This document shows, in pieces, positions 17,256 through 25,562 of a stretch of DNA of 64,000 nt; within the stretch, counting starts at the first letter, position 1, and every line of letters starts with the position of its first letter. The stretch lies in contig JAGNZC010000005.1 in assembly GCA_017984635.1 (NCBI GenBank), positions 1 through 64,000 on the forward strand, written 5' to 3'. The stretch comes from Crocinitomicaceae bacterium (lineage in GTDB: Bacteria; Bacteroidota; Bacteroidia; Flavobacteriales_D; Crocinitomicaceae). The position numbers and the translations under genes are program-made. The notes below the pieces were generated by a model. The model saw only the letters and a program-made list of their open reading frames with translations. It had not been told where the DNA came from and did no database searches.

Positions 17256-17924
17256 TTAATTGATTTTGAATTTACAGTATTTTATAATGCTTCCTTTTGC
17301 TGTAAACAACTTTTCATAATGTGTTTTGATATGAAAAATGTCGCGGGTTTGTGGATCAATATTCTCAGGTAACTCTCCATATAAATCCCACGTTAACTCT
17401 AATAACTCATAGTTATTTGCTTTGATTTCTTCAACGGTGTATTCAAAAAGTAAATCGGAATCTGTTTTCATGTGAACAATTCCTCCCTGACGAAGCAATT
17501 TTCTGTAACGCGCCACAAATGGTCCTGAAGAAAGACGTTTATTCGGTTTGTTCGGTTGTGGATCTGAAAATGTCAACCAAATTTCATGTACTTCATTTTC
17601 TGCAAAACAATCCGTAATAAAATCAATTTTTGTTCTTAAAAATGCAACATTTTCTAAATTTTGCTCGATTGCTTCAGTAGCACCAATAAACATTCTAGCT
17701 CCTTTAATATCAACTCCGATAAAATTTTTATTTGGAAAATGTTTGGCTAATCCCACTGAATATTCTCCTTTACCACAACCTAATTCCAACACAATAGGAT
17801 GATCATTTTTAAAGTATTCAGCATGCCATTTGCCTTTCATTTCATATTCTTCACCAATGGTTGGTTCAAATACATTTTCATAGGTTTTAATCGCTGCAAA
17901 GCGACGAATTTTATCTTTTCCCAT
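17256..17924 (-). CDS. trmB: tRNA (guanine-N7-)-methyltransferase TrmB
   Basis: 222 residues from the ATG at 17924; the TTG at 17942 would overlap the upstream gene. It makes m7G46 in tRNA. The SAM-binding motif is VLELGCGKGEYSVGLA, then IGVDIKGARM, TFSDPQPNKPNKR (the conserved DP..KKRH-type substrate loop) and a C-terminal TDSDLLFEYT. Last cistron of the gldB-gldC-DUF2797-trmB run. Confidence 0.95.
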   Translation of the reverse strand: MGKDKIRRFAAIKTYENVFEPTIGEEYEMKGKWHAEYFKNDHPIVLELGCGKGEYSVGLAKHFPNKNFIGVDIKGARMFIGATEAIEQNLENVAFLRTKIDFITDCFAENEVHEIWLTFSDPQPNKPNKRLSSGPFVARYRKLLRQGGIVHMKTDSDLLFEYTVEEIKANNYELLELTWDLYGELPENIDPQTRDIFHIKTHYEKLFTAKGSIIKYCKFKIN

Positions 17925-17928
17925 TTTT

Positions 17929-18723
17929 TTATTCAACTTCAATCATTACAACATACCCCGTATGTTTTCTAATATTCAAAACCTCTCCATTTTCAAAAAT
18001 CAAATACTGACCTTTTATTCCAACTAATTTTCCTTGAATTTTAGGTGTTTTATCAAAACTTAAACTTTTTACTTTTTCTGGATAAGCAATTACAGGATAA
18101 TTTATTTCAACTATTTCATCGTCTTCAGTGAAAAACTCTGTTAAATCAGATGGCAACTGGTCGTGTAAATTCCATTTCTCTTCCACTAAATCAATCGAAG
18201 TGTCCAATTCATTTTTCAACATACGTTGCCAATTCGTCTTATCTGTAAAAAAAGACTTTAACGCTACTTCTAACCTACCCGCTTCATAGCGATTAGGTGT
18301 TTCAGCCAATCGGATTCCAGATTTAGCTCCTTGATCTATCCACCGTGTTGGGATTTGTCCAGCTCTTGTTACGCCTACTTTTACCGTGTCAGAAGCAGCT
18401 AAATAAACAAAATGAGGCACATTGTGGTGTGTGTTTTCCCATTCTGGATCTCTACCTTCTCCTAAGTGAGCGCGGCATAATTCAGGTCGAATGGTGCATT
18501 CTGTCGCTTCTGGAGCAGATATGAAACAAGGATAACAAAAGCCATCACCGAATGATTTCTTGGTGTTTTTACCACAAGATGTACATGTGATTTGCCCATT
18601 CCATTCCAAAGAAATAGTTGAGCCAATTAATTCATTAAGAATTAAATCAGAAGACAAACGAAGCGTGTATTGCACTTCATCGTGCAATTCAACATTCATT
18701 TTAGATAAAGGACCAAAAAACAT
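17929..18723 (-). CDS. DUF2797 protein with zinc-ribbon and GIY-YIG-like segment
   Basis: 264 residues. A CxxC...CxxC ribbon (CTSCGKNTKKSFGDGFCYPCF, with later ECTIRPELCRAHLGEGRD) precedes a segment VYLAASDTVKVGVTRAGQIPTRWIDQGA. That order of Tyr, K-V-G-V-T and a later R-W resembles GIY-YIG/T5orf172 folds. A C-terminal beta-rich part ends with ENGEVLNIRKHTGY. It belongs to DUF2797; function unknown. Its ATG overlaps the gldC stop by one base (TAATG), so translation is coupled to the gliding gene. Confidence 0.85.
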   Translation of the reverse strand: MFFGPLSKMNVELHDEVQYTLRLSSDLILNELIGSTISLEWNGQITCTSCGKNTKKSFGDGFCYPCFISAPEATECTIRPELCRAHLGEGRDPEWENTHHNVPHFVYLAASDTVKVGVTRAGQIPTRWIDQGAKSGIRLAETPNRYEAGRLEVALKSFFTDKTNWQRMLKNELDTSIDLVEEKWNLHDQLPSDLTEFFTEDDEIVEINYPVIAYPEKVKSLSFDKTPKIQGKLVGIKGQYLIFENGEVLNIRKHTGYVVMIEVE

Positions 18724-19073
18724 TAATCTTTCGCAGGTAAAATTTGCATTTTCTCAGCGAAATGATAGCAATAATCACGTAAATCTTCACAGATCAAATG
18801 TTCGCCTGTCGCTTTTTCAAACGTATCTGCCATGGTTAATAAGGTTTGGTGAAAAAATTGTTTCATCTCTTCAACAGACATTTCTTTTGTCCACAAATCA
18901 ATTTTCATGGTATTATTATCCTTCTCATCCCAAAGTGATAACATAAATGCTTTAGCTGGTGAATTTTCAATATTTCCGTCTTGTGCACTCCATTTCATAG
19001 AAAGCGGCAAGTTGTTTTCATTCAATCCAACTTGAATTTTTATTTCAGATGATTTTGTAATTTTATTTTCCAT
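18723..19073 (-). CDS. gldC: Gliding motility protein GldC
   Basis: 116 residues, soluble, no signal peptide. It has the GldC signature: K-S-S-E-I-K-I-Q-V-G-L-N-E-N-N-L-P, KWSAQDG, KAFMLSLWDEKD, TMKIDLWTKEMSVEEMK. In F. johnsoniae, gldC is next to gldB and loss of GldC mildly impairs gliding. It starts three bases after the gldB stop. Confidence 0.95.
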   Translation of the reverse strand: MENKITKSSEIKIQVGLNENNLPLSMKWSAQDGNIENSPAKAFMLSLWDEKDNNTMKIDLWTKEMSVEEMKQFFHQTLLTMADTFEKATGEHLICEDLRDYCYHFAEKMQILPAKD

Positions 19074-19076
19074 TTT

Positions 19077-20078
19077 TTAATCAATTTCGTATTCAACAAG
19101 AATTTCAGTGTATGATTTCTTTACTAATTCGCTTACAGAAATCTTTTCAAATTCCATGTATTTCTGCACAATTCGATAGCCTATAAATTGGCCCAAACGA
19201 TCTGGACCTTCTTCAGGTAATCCTGCTGAAAAAGGTCCTTCAGTAATTAAATTTCGAATCATTCGTTCGTCATTTTTAAACAACAATTTTTCTTTTACCA
19301 AATAATTCCAAAGTTGAGATTCATTTTCTTGAGACCATGCAAAATCTTTGTCAGAATACCTTAGGATTTGAGCATCTGAGGCAGTAGGAAGAGCAGCTTT
19401 TGTTAAATACAAAATCTTACCCCAGTAAATACTATTTTCAATCAAATTTCCTTTAATTTCCGGGACGTAATGAGTCATAATCCAAGAACACAATGCATCA
19501 CGTACTAAAAACTCTTCTTTAAAACCTTCTTTAATCCACTTGTAAAACTGATCAGGTGGCAATTGACGAATAACATCTGTGTTCATTGGTAAATAACGTT
19601 CTAATCCAACTCCAATTTCAGTTTCAGTACAAAAGGCATTAGCCGTAAACAATGAATTCATGAAAACAACAGCACTTGGGATTTTGCCATTTGGAAAATG
19701 ATATTTCAAATATTTAAACCCATTTGTAATTCCAGATTTAAAAAGTGATACATCAGAAAACCGTTGTGACAATCTATTTTCTAACTGACGAATGTATGGG
19801 TCTGAATAAAATTGTTGGATACTTTTATTAAATACAGAATCTTGTGCTCCTCTAAACTTCAAGCAATAGGCTAAGTTGTATTCATAAACATCCGGCACAA
19901 GCTGTTGCATCTTGTGGTGAATTTCTAAACGCTTTTTCGCATTACTTTTAAAAAGCAGCGAATCTAACTGAATAAAATCAATGGATACATCCTGATTATC
20001 AGCATCAATATCTAATGGATTTGAAGAACAAGCATTTAATAAAAAAAGAAATGAAATGATAGCTATAATTCGAAGCAT
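19077..20078 (-). CDS. gldB: Gliding motility lipoprotein GldB
   Basis: 333 residues from the ATG at 20078, which gives a clean lipoprotein signal with lipobox Cys C17 (LLNAC). The longer frame to 20129 adds an unlikely N-terminus. It contains the C-terminal family block GLPEEGPDRLGQFIGYRIV. Required for gliding and for secretion in F. johnsoniae; the biochemical role is unknown. It leads the gldB-gldC-DUF2797-trmB operon, with nadE on the other strand nearby, an arrangement I recall from other flavobacteria. Confidence 0.93.
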   Translation of the reverse strand: MLRIIAIISFLFLLNACSSNPLDIDADNQDVSIDFIQLDSLLFKSNAKKRLEIHHKMQQLVPDVYEYNLAYCLKFRGAQDSVFNKSIQQFYSDPYIRQLENRLSQRFSDVSLFKSGITNGFKYLKYHFPNGKIPSAVVFMNSLFTANAFCTETEIGVGLERYLPMNTDVIRQLPPDQFYKWIKEGFKEEFLVRDALCSWIMTHYVPEIKGNLIENSIYWGKILYLTKAALPTASDAQILRYSDKDFAWSQENESQLWNYLVKEKLLFKNDERMIRNLITEGPFSAGLPEEGPDRLGQFIGYRIVQKYMEFEKISVSELVKKSYTEILVEYEID

Positions 20079-20093
20079 TATAAGATTTTTTGT

Positions 20094-20101
20094 CAAAAAT
20101 A
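20094..20101 (-). promoter_or_regulatory. Candidate -7 box (TATTTTTG) for the gldB operon
   Basis: TATTTTTG on the minus strand, 15 bases upstream of the gldB ATG. Exact TAnnTTTG match, leader about ten bases; -33 element not clear. Confidence 0.5.
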
Positions 20102-20226
20102 CGGAAAAAGATAGTTTGCTTATTCGCATATTTTTAATTCTTTTTTGGAATCTATCAAATTAAAGTATTAAAATTTCCATTTTGAGTTGAAAATAAGTAA
20201 TATTGTAGTTGATTTAAAACGAAAAT

Positions 20227-21012
20227 ATGAAATCATTTTGGATAGTAATCACCTGTTTTTTAACAAGCTTTTCCTATACATTTGGACAAGATGCTGCTAC
20301 AAAAAAAATTCAAGCAGGAATTATCTTCGGAACTTCCGTTAATTTTCAACAACTCAACACAAAACGCTTTGAAGCGGATGGCGTTGGTGGTGATTTCACT
20401 ATTGGAGTCGATATGAATTATGGATTATCTGATGCTTTTGCTTTTTATACAGGTTTAGAATTTGATTTTTCTAAATTTTCTTACAATACGTTAGAAGATC
20501 AAACTACCTGGTATAATTTTAATGATTCTGAAATACTTGGTAGAAGTGACAATGAAACAGGTAGTGATTTATTTGTGTTAAAACATAGACAACATAACTC
20601 GATCTATTTGACGATTCCAACTATGATTCAATTTAGAACAGGATTCATAGGTTATTTTCGCTATTTTGGAAAATTTGGATTAAAAAATAGTTTTTGTTTA
20701 AGTAATAAAATGAATGATGAAGGTTTTTTAAATCCAATTTCAACTGGAAATAGCGAGTTAGTTCAAAATAACAATATGCATTCTCCAAGTGACTTATTAT
20801 TCTACAAAGGCTCAATTGGCTTGTCTCTTGGTGCAGAATGGAATTTTATTGGTTCAACCGTTTTAAGTGGAGAAGTAGGTTATTACTATGGTTTTACACC
20901 TGTTCATTATACTTTTGATAATGACAACTTATCACTTCAAGATGCAAGTGGTTTTTTTAGCAATAGCGCAAACCAAAATCAATTGAATTTTAAATTGGCT
21001 GTTTTATTCTAA
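20227..21012 (+). CDS. Outer-membrane beta-barrel protein (PorT-type)
   Basis: 261 residues. Signal peptide (cleavage near SYTFGQ), followed by alternating beta-strand segments with aromatic girdles: AGIIFGTSVNFQQL, DAFAFYTGLEFDFSKFSY, HNSIYLTIPTMIQFRTGF, YFRYFGKFGLKNSF, SLGLGAEWNF-like strands, and a terminal NFKLAVLF. This is a small porin-like barrel of the type annotated 'PorT/outer-membrane beta-barrel' in Bacteroidota. No specific substrate is evident. nadE follows after three bases, and the M48 protease and a second barrel-like gene after that. Confidence 0.7.
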   Translation: MKSFWIVITCFLTSFSYTFGQDAATKKIQAGIIFGTSVNFQQLNTKRFEADGVGGDFTIGVDMNYGLSDAFAFYTGLEFDFSKFSYNTLEDQTTWYNFNDSEILGRSDNETGSDLFVLKHRQHNSIYLTIPTMIQFRTGFIGYFRYFGKFGLKNSFCLSNKMNDEGFLNPISTGNSELVQNNNMHSPSDLLFYKGSIGLSLGAEWNFIGSTVLSGEVGYYYGFTPVHYTFDNDNLSLQDASGFFSNSANQNQLNFKLAVLF

Positions 21013-21015
21013 ACT

Positions 21016-21780
21016 ATGTCAGTCGAAATTCAAAAACACATCAGCAATTGGCTTTTAGAATATTGCCAAAATGCAAACATGAACGGATTTATTGTTGGGA
21101 TTTCTGGTGGAATTGATTCAGCGGTAACTTCAACATTGTGCGCTTTAACAGGAAAAAAAACTGTTTTAGTTAATATGCCGATTCGACAGTCAAAATCGGA
21201 ATACGATCGTGGAACTGAACACATCAATGATTTATTAGAACGCTTTGGTAATTGTAGTAAAATTGAAGTGAATCTAACTCCCATTTTTGAATCGATGGAA
21301 GCGAACTTTCCAGTAGATGTTGTTGCCAATCAATTAAGTATGGCGAATACACGCGCACGCTTAAGAATGACTACTTTGTATGCAATTGCACAACAACATG
21401 GTGTTTTAGTTGCTGGAACAGGTAATAAAATCGAAGATTTCGGAGTTGGCTTTTTTACAAAATATGGGGATGGCGGTGTGGATATTAGTCCAATCGCTGA
21501 TTTAACAAAAACAGACGTTAGAAATTTAGCTAAAGAATTAAATGTCGTAGCTTCCATTCAGTTAGCAAAACCAACAGATGGATTATGGGGAGATGATCGA
21601 ACAGATGAAGATCAATTAGGCGCTACCTATCCAGAATTAGAATGGGCAATGGAATTCAATGGTGATGAATCCAATCTATCAACAAGACAATTAGAAGTAT
21701 TATCAATTTACAGAAAGTTAAACAGACAAAACAAACATAAAATGGAACCAATTCCAGTTTGTCTACTTCCAAAAACATAA
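21016..21780 (+). CDS. nadE: NAD+ synthase (ammonia-dependent)
   Basis: 254 residues, without the N-terminal glutaminase domain, so ammonia-dependent. It joins deamido-NAD and ammonia using ATP. P-loop SGGIDS at 30-35; GNKIEDFGVGFFTKYGDGGVDISPIADLTK is the catalytic/NaAD region; a late KPTDGLWGDDRTDEDQLG. Position next to gldB matches other flavobacteria. Confidence 0.96.
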   Translation: MSVEIQKHISNWLLEYCQNANMNGFIVGISGGIDSAVTSTLCALTGKKTVLVNMPIRQSKSEYDRGTEHINDLLERFGNCSKIEVNLTPIFESMEANFPVDVVANQLSMANTRARLRMTTLYAIAQQHGVLVAGTGNKIEDFGVGFFTKYGDGGVDISPIADLTKTDVRNLAKELNVVASIQLAKPTDGLWGDDRTDEDQLGATYPELEWAMEFNGDESNLSTRQLEVLSIYRKLNRQNKHKMEPIPVCLLPKT

Positions 21781-21784
21781 AAAT

Positions 21785-23986
21785 ATGCGCTTTATTACTC
21801 TATTTTTACTTCTAATAGCATTCAATAGTAATGCTCAAGTAGATTTTAATAATTACAAAACGTTGCAAGCAAAAGGTGACATACCTGAAGATTTTAAGGA
21901 ATATACGTACCTAAAAGTTGCCGCCAATGCTAAAAACAAAATAAACGGCTTAAGTTACGAGCAAAGGAATATATTTCTTGAAGGAATTCATTATTCTATT
22001 GACAATATTTTACATTCAGGATATGTTGTTTATGGTGATGAAATTTCGGATTATGTTTCTAAAATTGCAACAAAACTATTAAAAGATGATCCAGAAGTAT
22101 TATCTAAGTTACGTTTTTATACTATAAAATCTAATTCTACCAATGCATTTAGTACTGACCAAGGAATTGTTTTCGTGACGACAGGATTAATTGCACAACT
22201 TTCTAATGAAGCACAGCTTGCAATGGTATTGGCTCATGAAATATCACATTATACAGAAAAGCATGTATTAGAAGGTTTTAAGGATAAACTAAAAAACAGA
22301 AGAACCTACAGAACAATTGAAGAATTAAGTCAATACTCAAAAGATAAAGAATTAAATGCAGATAGTTTAGGTATTCTTTTGTACAAAAACGCTGGTTATT
22401 CAATCAATGAAGTCTTACCTACTTTTGATGTTTTAATGTACTCTTATTTGCCATTTGATGAAGTAGAATTTCCAAAAGAATACTTTAATACAGATCAATT
22501 TTACATACCGAATCTAATGTTTTCTTCAAAAGAATATCCGATTAAAGCAATCGAAGATTATGATGATTCTGAAAGTTCACATCCTAACATTAAAAAAAGA
22601 AAAGAAGCAGCGGAAGAATTAATCAAAACATTAACTAATTGGGGGAATTTCAGTACGCAATTAGGTCAGTCAAATTTTGAATACATACGTAAAATAGCAC
22701 GTTTTGAATCGCTACGAACGGATGTATTGGAACAAAATTTCACAGATGCATTGTATTCATTGTTTATTTTGGAAAAAGACAATCCGAATTCAGCGTATTT
22801 GAAACGTATGAAAGCTCAACTATGGTTAAACTTAGCCATTTATAAAGCTGAAAACAAAGGCGATAAAACTTCAAAACGAACAAAAGAACTAGAAGGTGAA
22901 TCGGCTCAATTGCATTATTTAATTCGAAAACTATCAAAAGAAGGATTGACAACTTTGGCGGTTCGACAAATTTATGACCTAAAAAAATTGTTTCCAAACG
23001 ATGAAGAGATTTCAAAAGTATATGCTAATTTATTGAAACAAATAAGTAATTCAAAAAGCTTTAAATTAGATTCTTATGCAAAGAAAACATTCAGTATCGC
23101 GTGTTTAAACGCGATTCAAATTGCTGATTCCATTAAAAATGCTGTACCAACTGTAAAAGTGGAAGAAACAAAAACGAAATCAAAATATGATAAAATAAAA
23201 AATAAAAAAAATATCGAAAATGACCAAAATTTCGATTCTACTAAATTTTATTTGTACGGCTTAAGTGACGTAATACAAGATAAAAAATTCTTAGAAAATT
23301 TCAACTATGAATTAGAACTCGTTAAAGAGCAAGAAAAAGAGGATGCTGCTTTCACTAAATTAAGTAAGTCTGAGAAAAAGAAATGGTTAGAAAATAAAAA
23401 GAAAGCTGTAGATATTAATGAATTAATCATTGTTGAGCCAGTAGTTCAAATGAAAGGCCCAAATGGAATTGATCCAACATTGTCTGAAAACTATCAAATA
23501 CAATTATCCAATACTATTCAAGAAGTAAGTAGTGATTTAAATGTAAAAACTTACTTAATTGATCGCACTTCCATTAAAAAAAATGGTACTCAAATATTTA
23601 ACGAGCGTTCATTATTAATGAATTATTTAGATCAAATGTCAGATGTTGATAATGACAATATCTTAACAGTAGATTACCAATTATTAAATACGTTAAAAGA
23701 GAATTATGGAACAGCTAAAGTTATGTTTACACTTGTACAAAATCAAGTGAGTATAGATCTTAATCCATCCATGGTTATGACTAGCTCAATCTTTCTACCT
23801 CTTTCAATGGTCTATTTCCCAATAGTGATATTTGGAAGTCAATTTACAGATGTTGAAATTATTATTTTAGACCTTGAAACGAGTAAAGTGGAACGTAATT
23901 TAAGTTTTTACACAAAAGAAAAACCAACAAAATTGAAAATTGGTGCGCACATGTATCATTTCTTTCAATCCATCAAAAAGAAATAA
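21785..23986 (+). CDS. M48 family metallopeptidase with long C-terminal region
   Basis: 733 residues. A signal peptide (to about FNSNAQ) precedes an M48 domain: zinc motif HEISH at 151-155 and third ligand E189 in KELNADSLG. BepA-type periplasmic M48 proteases work on outer-membrane proteins. Here residues about 290-730 are added: helical, TPR-like charged segments, then a beta-containing part with a hydrophobic stretch (MVMTSSIFLPLSMVYFPIVIFGSQ). The target is unknown. The next gene encodes a barrel-like protein, so outer-membrane protein quality control is a fair inference. Confidence 0.82.
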   Translation: MRFITLFLLLIAFNSNAQVDFNNYKTLQAKGDIPEDFKEYTYLKVAANAKNKINGLSYEQRNIFLEGIHYSIDNILHSGYVVYGDEISDYVSKIATKLLKDDPEVLSKLRFYTIKSNSTNAFSTDQGIVFVTTGLIAQLSNEAQLAMVLAHEISHYTEKHVLEGFKDKLKNRRTYRTIEELSQYSKDKELNADSLGILLYKNAGYSINEVLPTFDVLMYSYLPFDEVEFPKEYFNTDQFYIPNLMFSSKEYPIKAIEDYDDSESSHPNIKKRKEAAEELIKTLTNWGNFSTQLGQSNFEYIRKIARFESLRTDVLEQNFTDALYSLFILEKDNPNSAYLKRMKAQLWLNLAIYKAENKGDKTSKRTKELEGESAQLHYLIRKLSKEGLTTLAVRQIYDLKKLFPNDEEISKVYANLLKQISNSKSFKLDSYAKKTFSIACLNAIQIADSIKNAVPTVKVEETKTKSKYDKIKNKKNIENDQNFDSTKFYLYGLSDVIQDKKFLENFNYELELVKEQEKEDAAFTKLSKSEKKKWLENKKKAVDINELIIVEPVVQMKGPNGIDPTLSENYQIQLSNTIQEVSSDLNVKTYLIDRTSIKKNGTQIFNERSLLMNYLDQMSDVDNDNILTVDYQLLNTLKENYGTAKVMFTLVQNQVSIDLNPSMVMTSSIFLPLSMVYFPIVIFGSQFTDVEIIILDLETSKVERNLSFYTKEKPTKLKIGAHMYHFFQSIKKK

Positions 23987-23987
23987 T

Positions 23988-24788
23988 ATGAAATTATTAA
24001 AAATAAGTATCGTAGCCTTAAGTTTACTATTTGTTCAAGTAAGTTTTGGTCAAAAGAAAAATTTTGGGTTTTTTGGCAAAAAATTCTACTTACAAGTAGA
24101 TGGGTTATTTTCTTCACCAGTAATTTACAATTTCCTTAATTTTGCAGGGTTTAATGATGTTGCTAGTTATGGCGCAAAAGGGAATAATTTGGTTGAAAAA
24201 AACAATTGGGCAAACTACGGTTATAGAATTAGTGCTGGTGCTGTTTTAAAAAGAAATTTTGGTATCGGACTCGAACTAGGAACAGATTATTCAAAAGTAG
24301 CACCTAATTACAGTACTTCCTCTCATGAAATGTTATCTATCTCTACTTTTAGTATACTACCAAAAATAGAAATTGCCAATGAAAGTGCATTATTACCAAT
24401 GGGATTAAGTCACCAATTTGGAATAGGCATGGAATGGTCTTCAATTGCTGATGAGAATTATCTCTTTCAAAAGTATAATTCATTTAATTCACAACTTGAA
24501 ACTGTTCATTACAATCAAGTAACGACAAGTGAATTACCATTTGGTGAAATCAATAAAATCCCTAGTGCCAATAGATTTGTTTTCATGTATGATTTAACGA
24601 TGAGAAATCCTATATCAAAAAGTTTAATGATAACATATGGATTCAAATACACTTTAAAATTTGCTTCTCTAAATCAAGAAGAAAAATTTGCAAACTTATT
24701 AAATTACAATGATTATTTAAGTGAAATAAATTTTCAACGTAACATGAATGTAATTACTTTTCACCTTGGCTTAACCTTCGCATTTTAA
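23988..24788 (+). CDS. Secreted outer-membrane beta-barrel-like protein, unknown function
   Basis: 266 residues from the ATG at 23988. Signal peptide ends near VQVSFGQ. Body rich in beta-strand patterns (KKFYLQVDGLF, FGIGLELGTDYSK, LMITYGFKYTLKF) with terminal VITFHLGLTFAF, a C-terminal strand ending in Phe as in outer-membrane barrels. I do not recognise a family. It begins one base after the M48 gene, likely same transcript. Its stop shares TTAA with the convergent ferredoxin. Confidence 0.72.
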   Translation: MKLLKISIVALSLLFVQVSFGQKKNFGFFGKKFYLQVDGLFSSPVIYNFLNFAGFNDVASYGAKGNNLVEKNNWANYGYRISAGAVLKRNFGIGLELGTDYSKVAPNYSTSSHEMLSISTFSILPKIEIANESALLPMGLSHQFGIGMEWSSIADENYLFQKYNSFNSQLETVHYNQVTTSELPFGEINKIPSANRFVFMYDLTMRNPISKSLMITYGFKYTLKFASLNQEEKFANLLNYNDYLSEINFQRNMNVITFHLGLTFAF

Positions 24789-25105
24789 GCTTCTGGAGCC
24801 AATCGCAATGTAATGCCATCAATTTCATCTGAAATATGAATCTGGCATCCCAAACGACTATTTGCTTTCACAAAAAATGCTTGATCTAACATGTCTAATT
24901 CTGCATCAGATTGTTCAGGCAAAGCCGTTTCAGATTCTAAATAACATTGACAAGTAGCACACATAGCCATTCCACCACATTCACCTAAAACAGGAAGGTC
25001 ATATGCTTTACAGACTTCCATAATATTCATGTTCATGTCAGTTGGTGCAACTAATTCATGTAAAACACCTTCACGATCGATGATATTGACTTTGATTTCA
25101 CTCAT
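24785..25105 (-). CDS. [2Fe-2S] ferredoxin (adrenodoxin type)
   Basis: 106 residues. Ligands C43, C49, C52 (CGGMAMCATC) and C87 (LGCQI): the C-x5-C-x2-C plus distal Cys pattern. The strand RLGCQIHISDEIDGITLRLAP is typical of the vertebrate-like / Isc-type group. It passes single electrons to an unknown partner; no reductase or P450 gene is near. A candidate -7 box is 17 bases upstream. Confidence 0.95.
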   Translation of the reverse strand: MSEIKVNIIDREGVLHELVAPTDMNMNIMEVCKAYDLPVLGECGGMAMCATCQCYLESETALPEQSDAELDMLDQAFFVKANSRLGCQIHISDEIDGITLRLAPEA

Positions 25106-25121
25106 TGTTTTCTATTTTTTA

Positions 25122-25129
25122 CAAAATTA
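25122..25129 (-). promoter_or_regulatory. Candidate -7 box (TAATTTTG) for the ferredoxin gene
   Basis: TAATTTTG on the minus strand, 17 bases upstream of the ATG at 25105, in the 34-base gap after the lipoprotein gene. No clear -33 TTTG. Confidence 0.45.
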
Positions 25130-25139
25130 TAAAAATGTT

Positions 25140-25562
25140 CTAATTATAGATGCGTAATTGGTTGGATCCGTTATAAAACGTTTGATACATTCGCAAGCCA
25201 AAATCACTTCCACTGATAGGAGAGCCATCGTACAACGAAAATTTAGCATTGTTACAATCGTCATTCAATTGCAAAAAATTATTCGTATCCGGATACAAAG
25301 GTTGCGGACATGTTCCATCAACATCTGCTGGAGAATGTCGATCAAAAGCTACAAACTCATCCATTGAACGGCGGTAAACAATAATCCCCTTAGATCCACC
25401 TGCCACATAAGCCCAACCGCCAACACCCGTCAAACCGCTATAACTTGGTAAATTGATATCAATTGAAATATCAAAAGGATAATTGGGAATAGGATTGTTT
25501 TTAGCCTTATTACAAGCGATTAAAAACAAGGCGGTAAAACAGAAAATGATTAATTTTTTCAT
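25140..25562 (-). CDS. Rieske-fold-like lipoprotein without obvious cluster ligands
   Basis: 140 residues. Lipoprotein signal with C17 (LFLIAC). The body 'GGWAYVAGGSKGIIVYRRSMDEFVAFDRHS', then two Cys-containing turns (GTCPQ, DDCNNAKFSLYDGSPISG), then L..YQTFY..NQLRIYN has the strand order I associate with Rieske-type proteins of Bacteroidota. The C-x-H / C-x2-H ligands are absent: there is FDRHS where C-x-H would be. It is an envelope protein, function unknown. The ATG directly follows the ABC-F stop (TAAATG). Confidence 0.65.
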   Translation of the reverse strand: MKKLIIFCFTALFLIACNKAKNNPIPNYPFDISIDINLPSYSGLTGVGGWAYVAGGSKGIIVYRRSMDEFVAFDRHSPADVDGTCPQPLYPDTNNFLQLNDDCNNAKFSLYDGSPISGSDFGLRMYQTFYNGSNQLRIYN

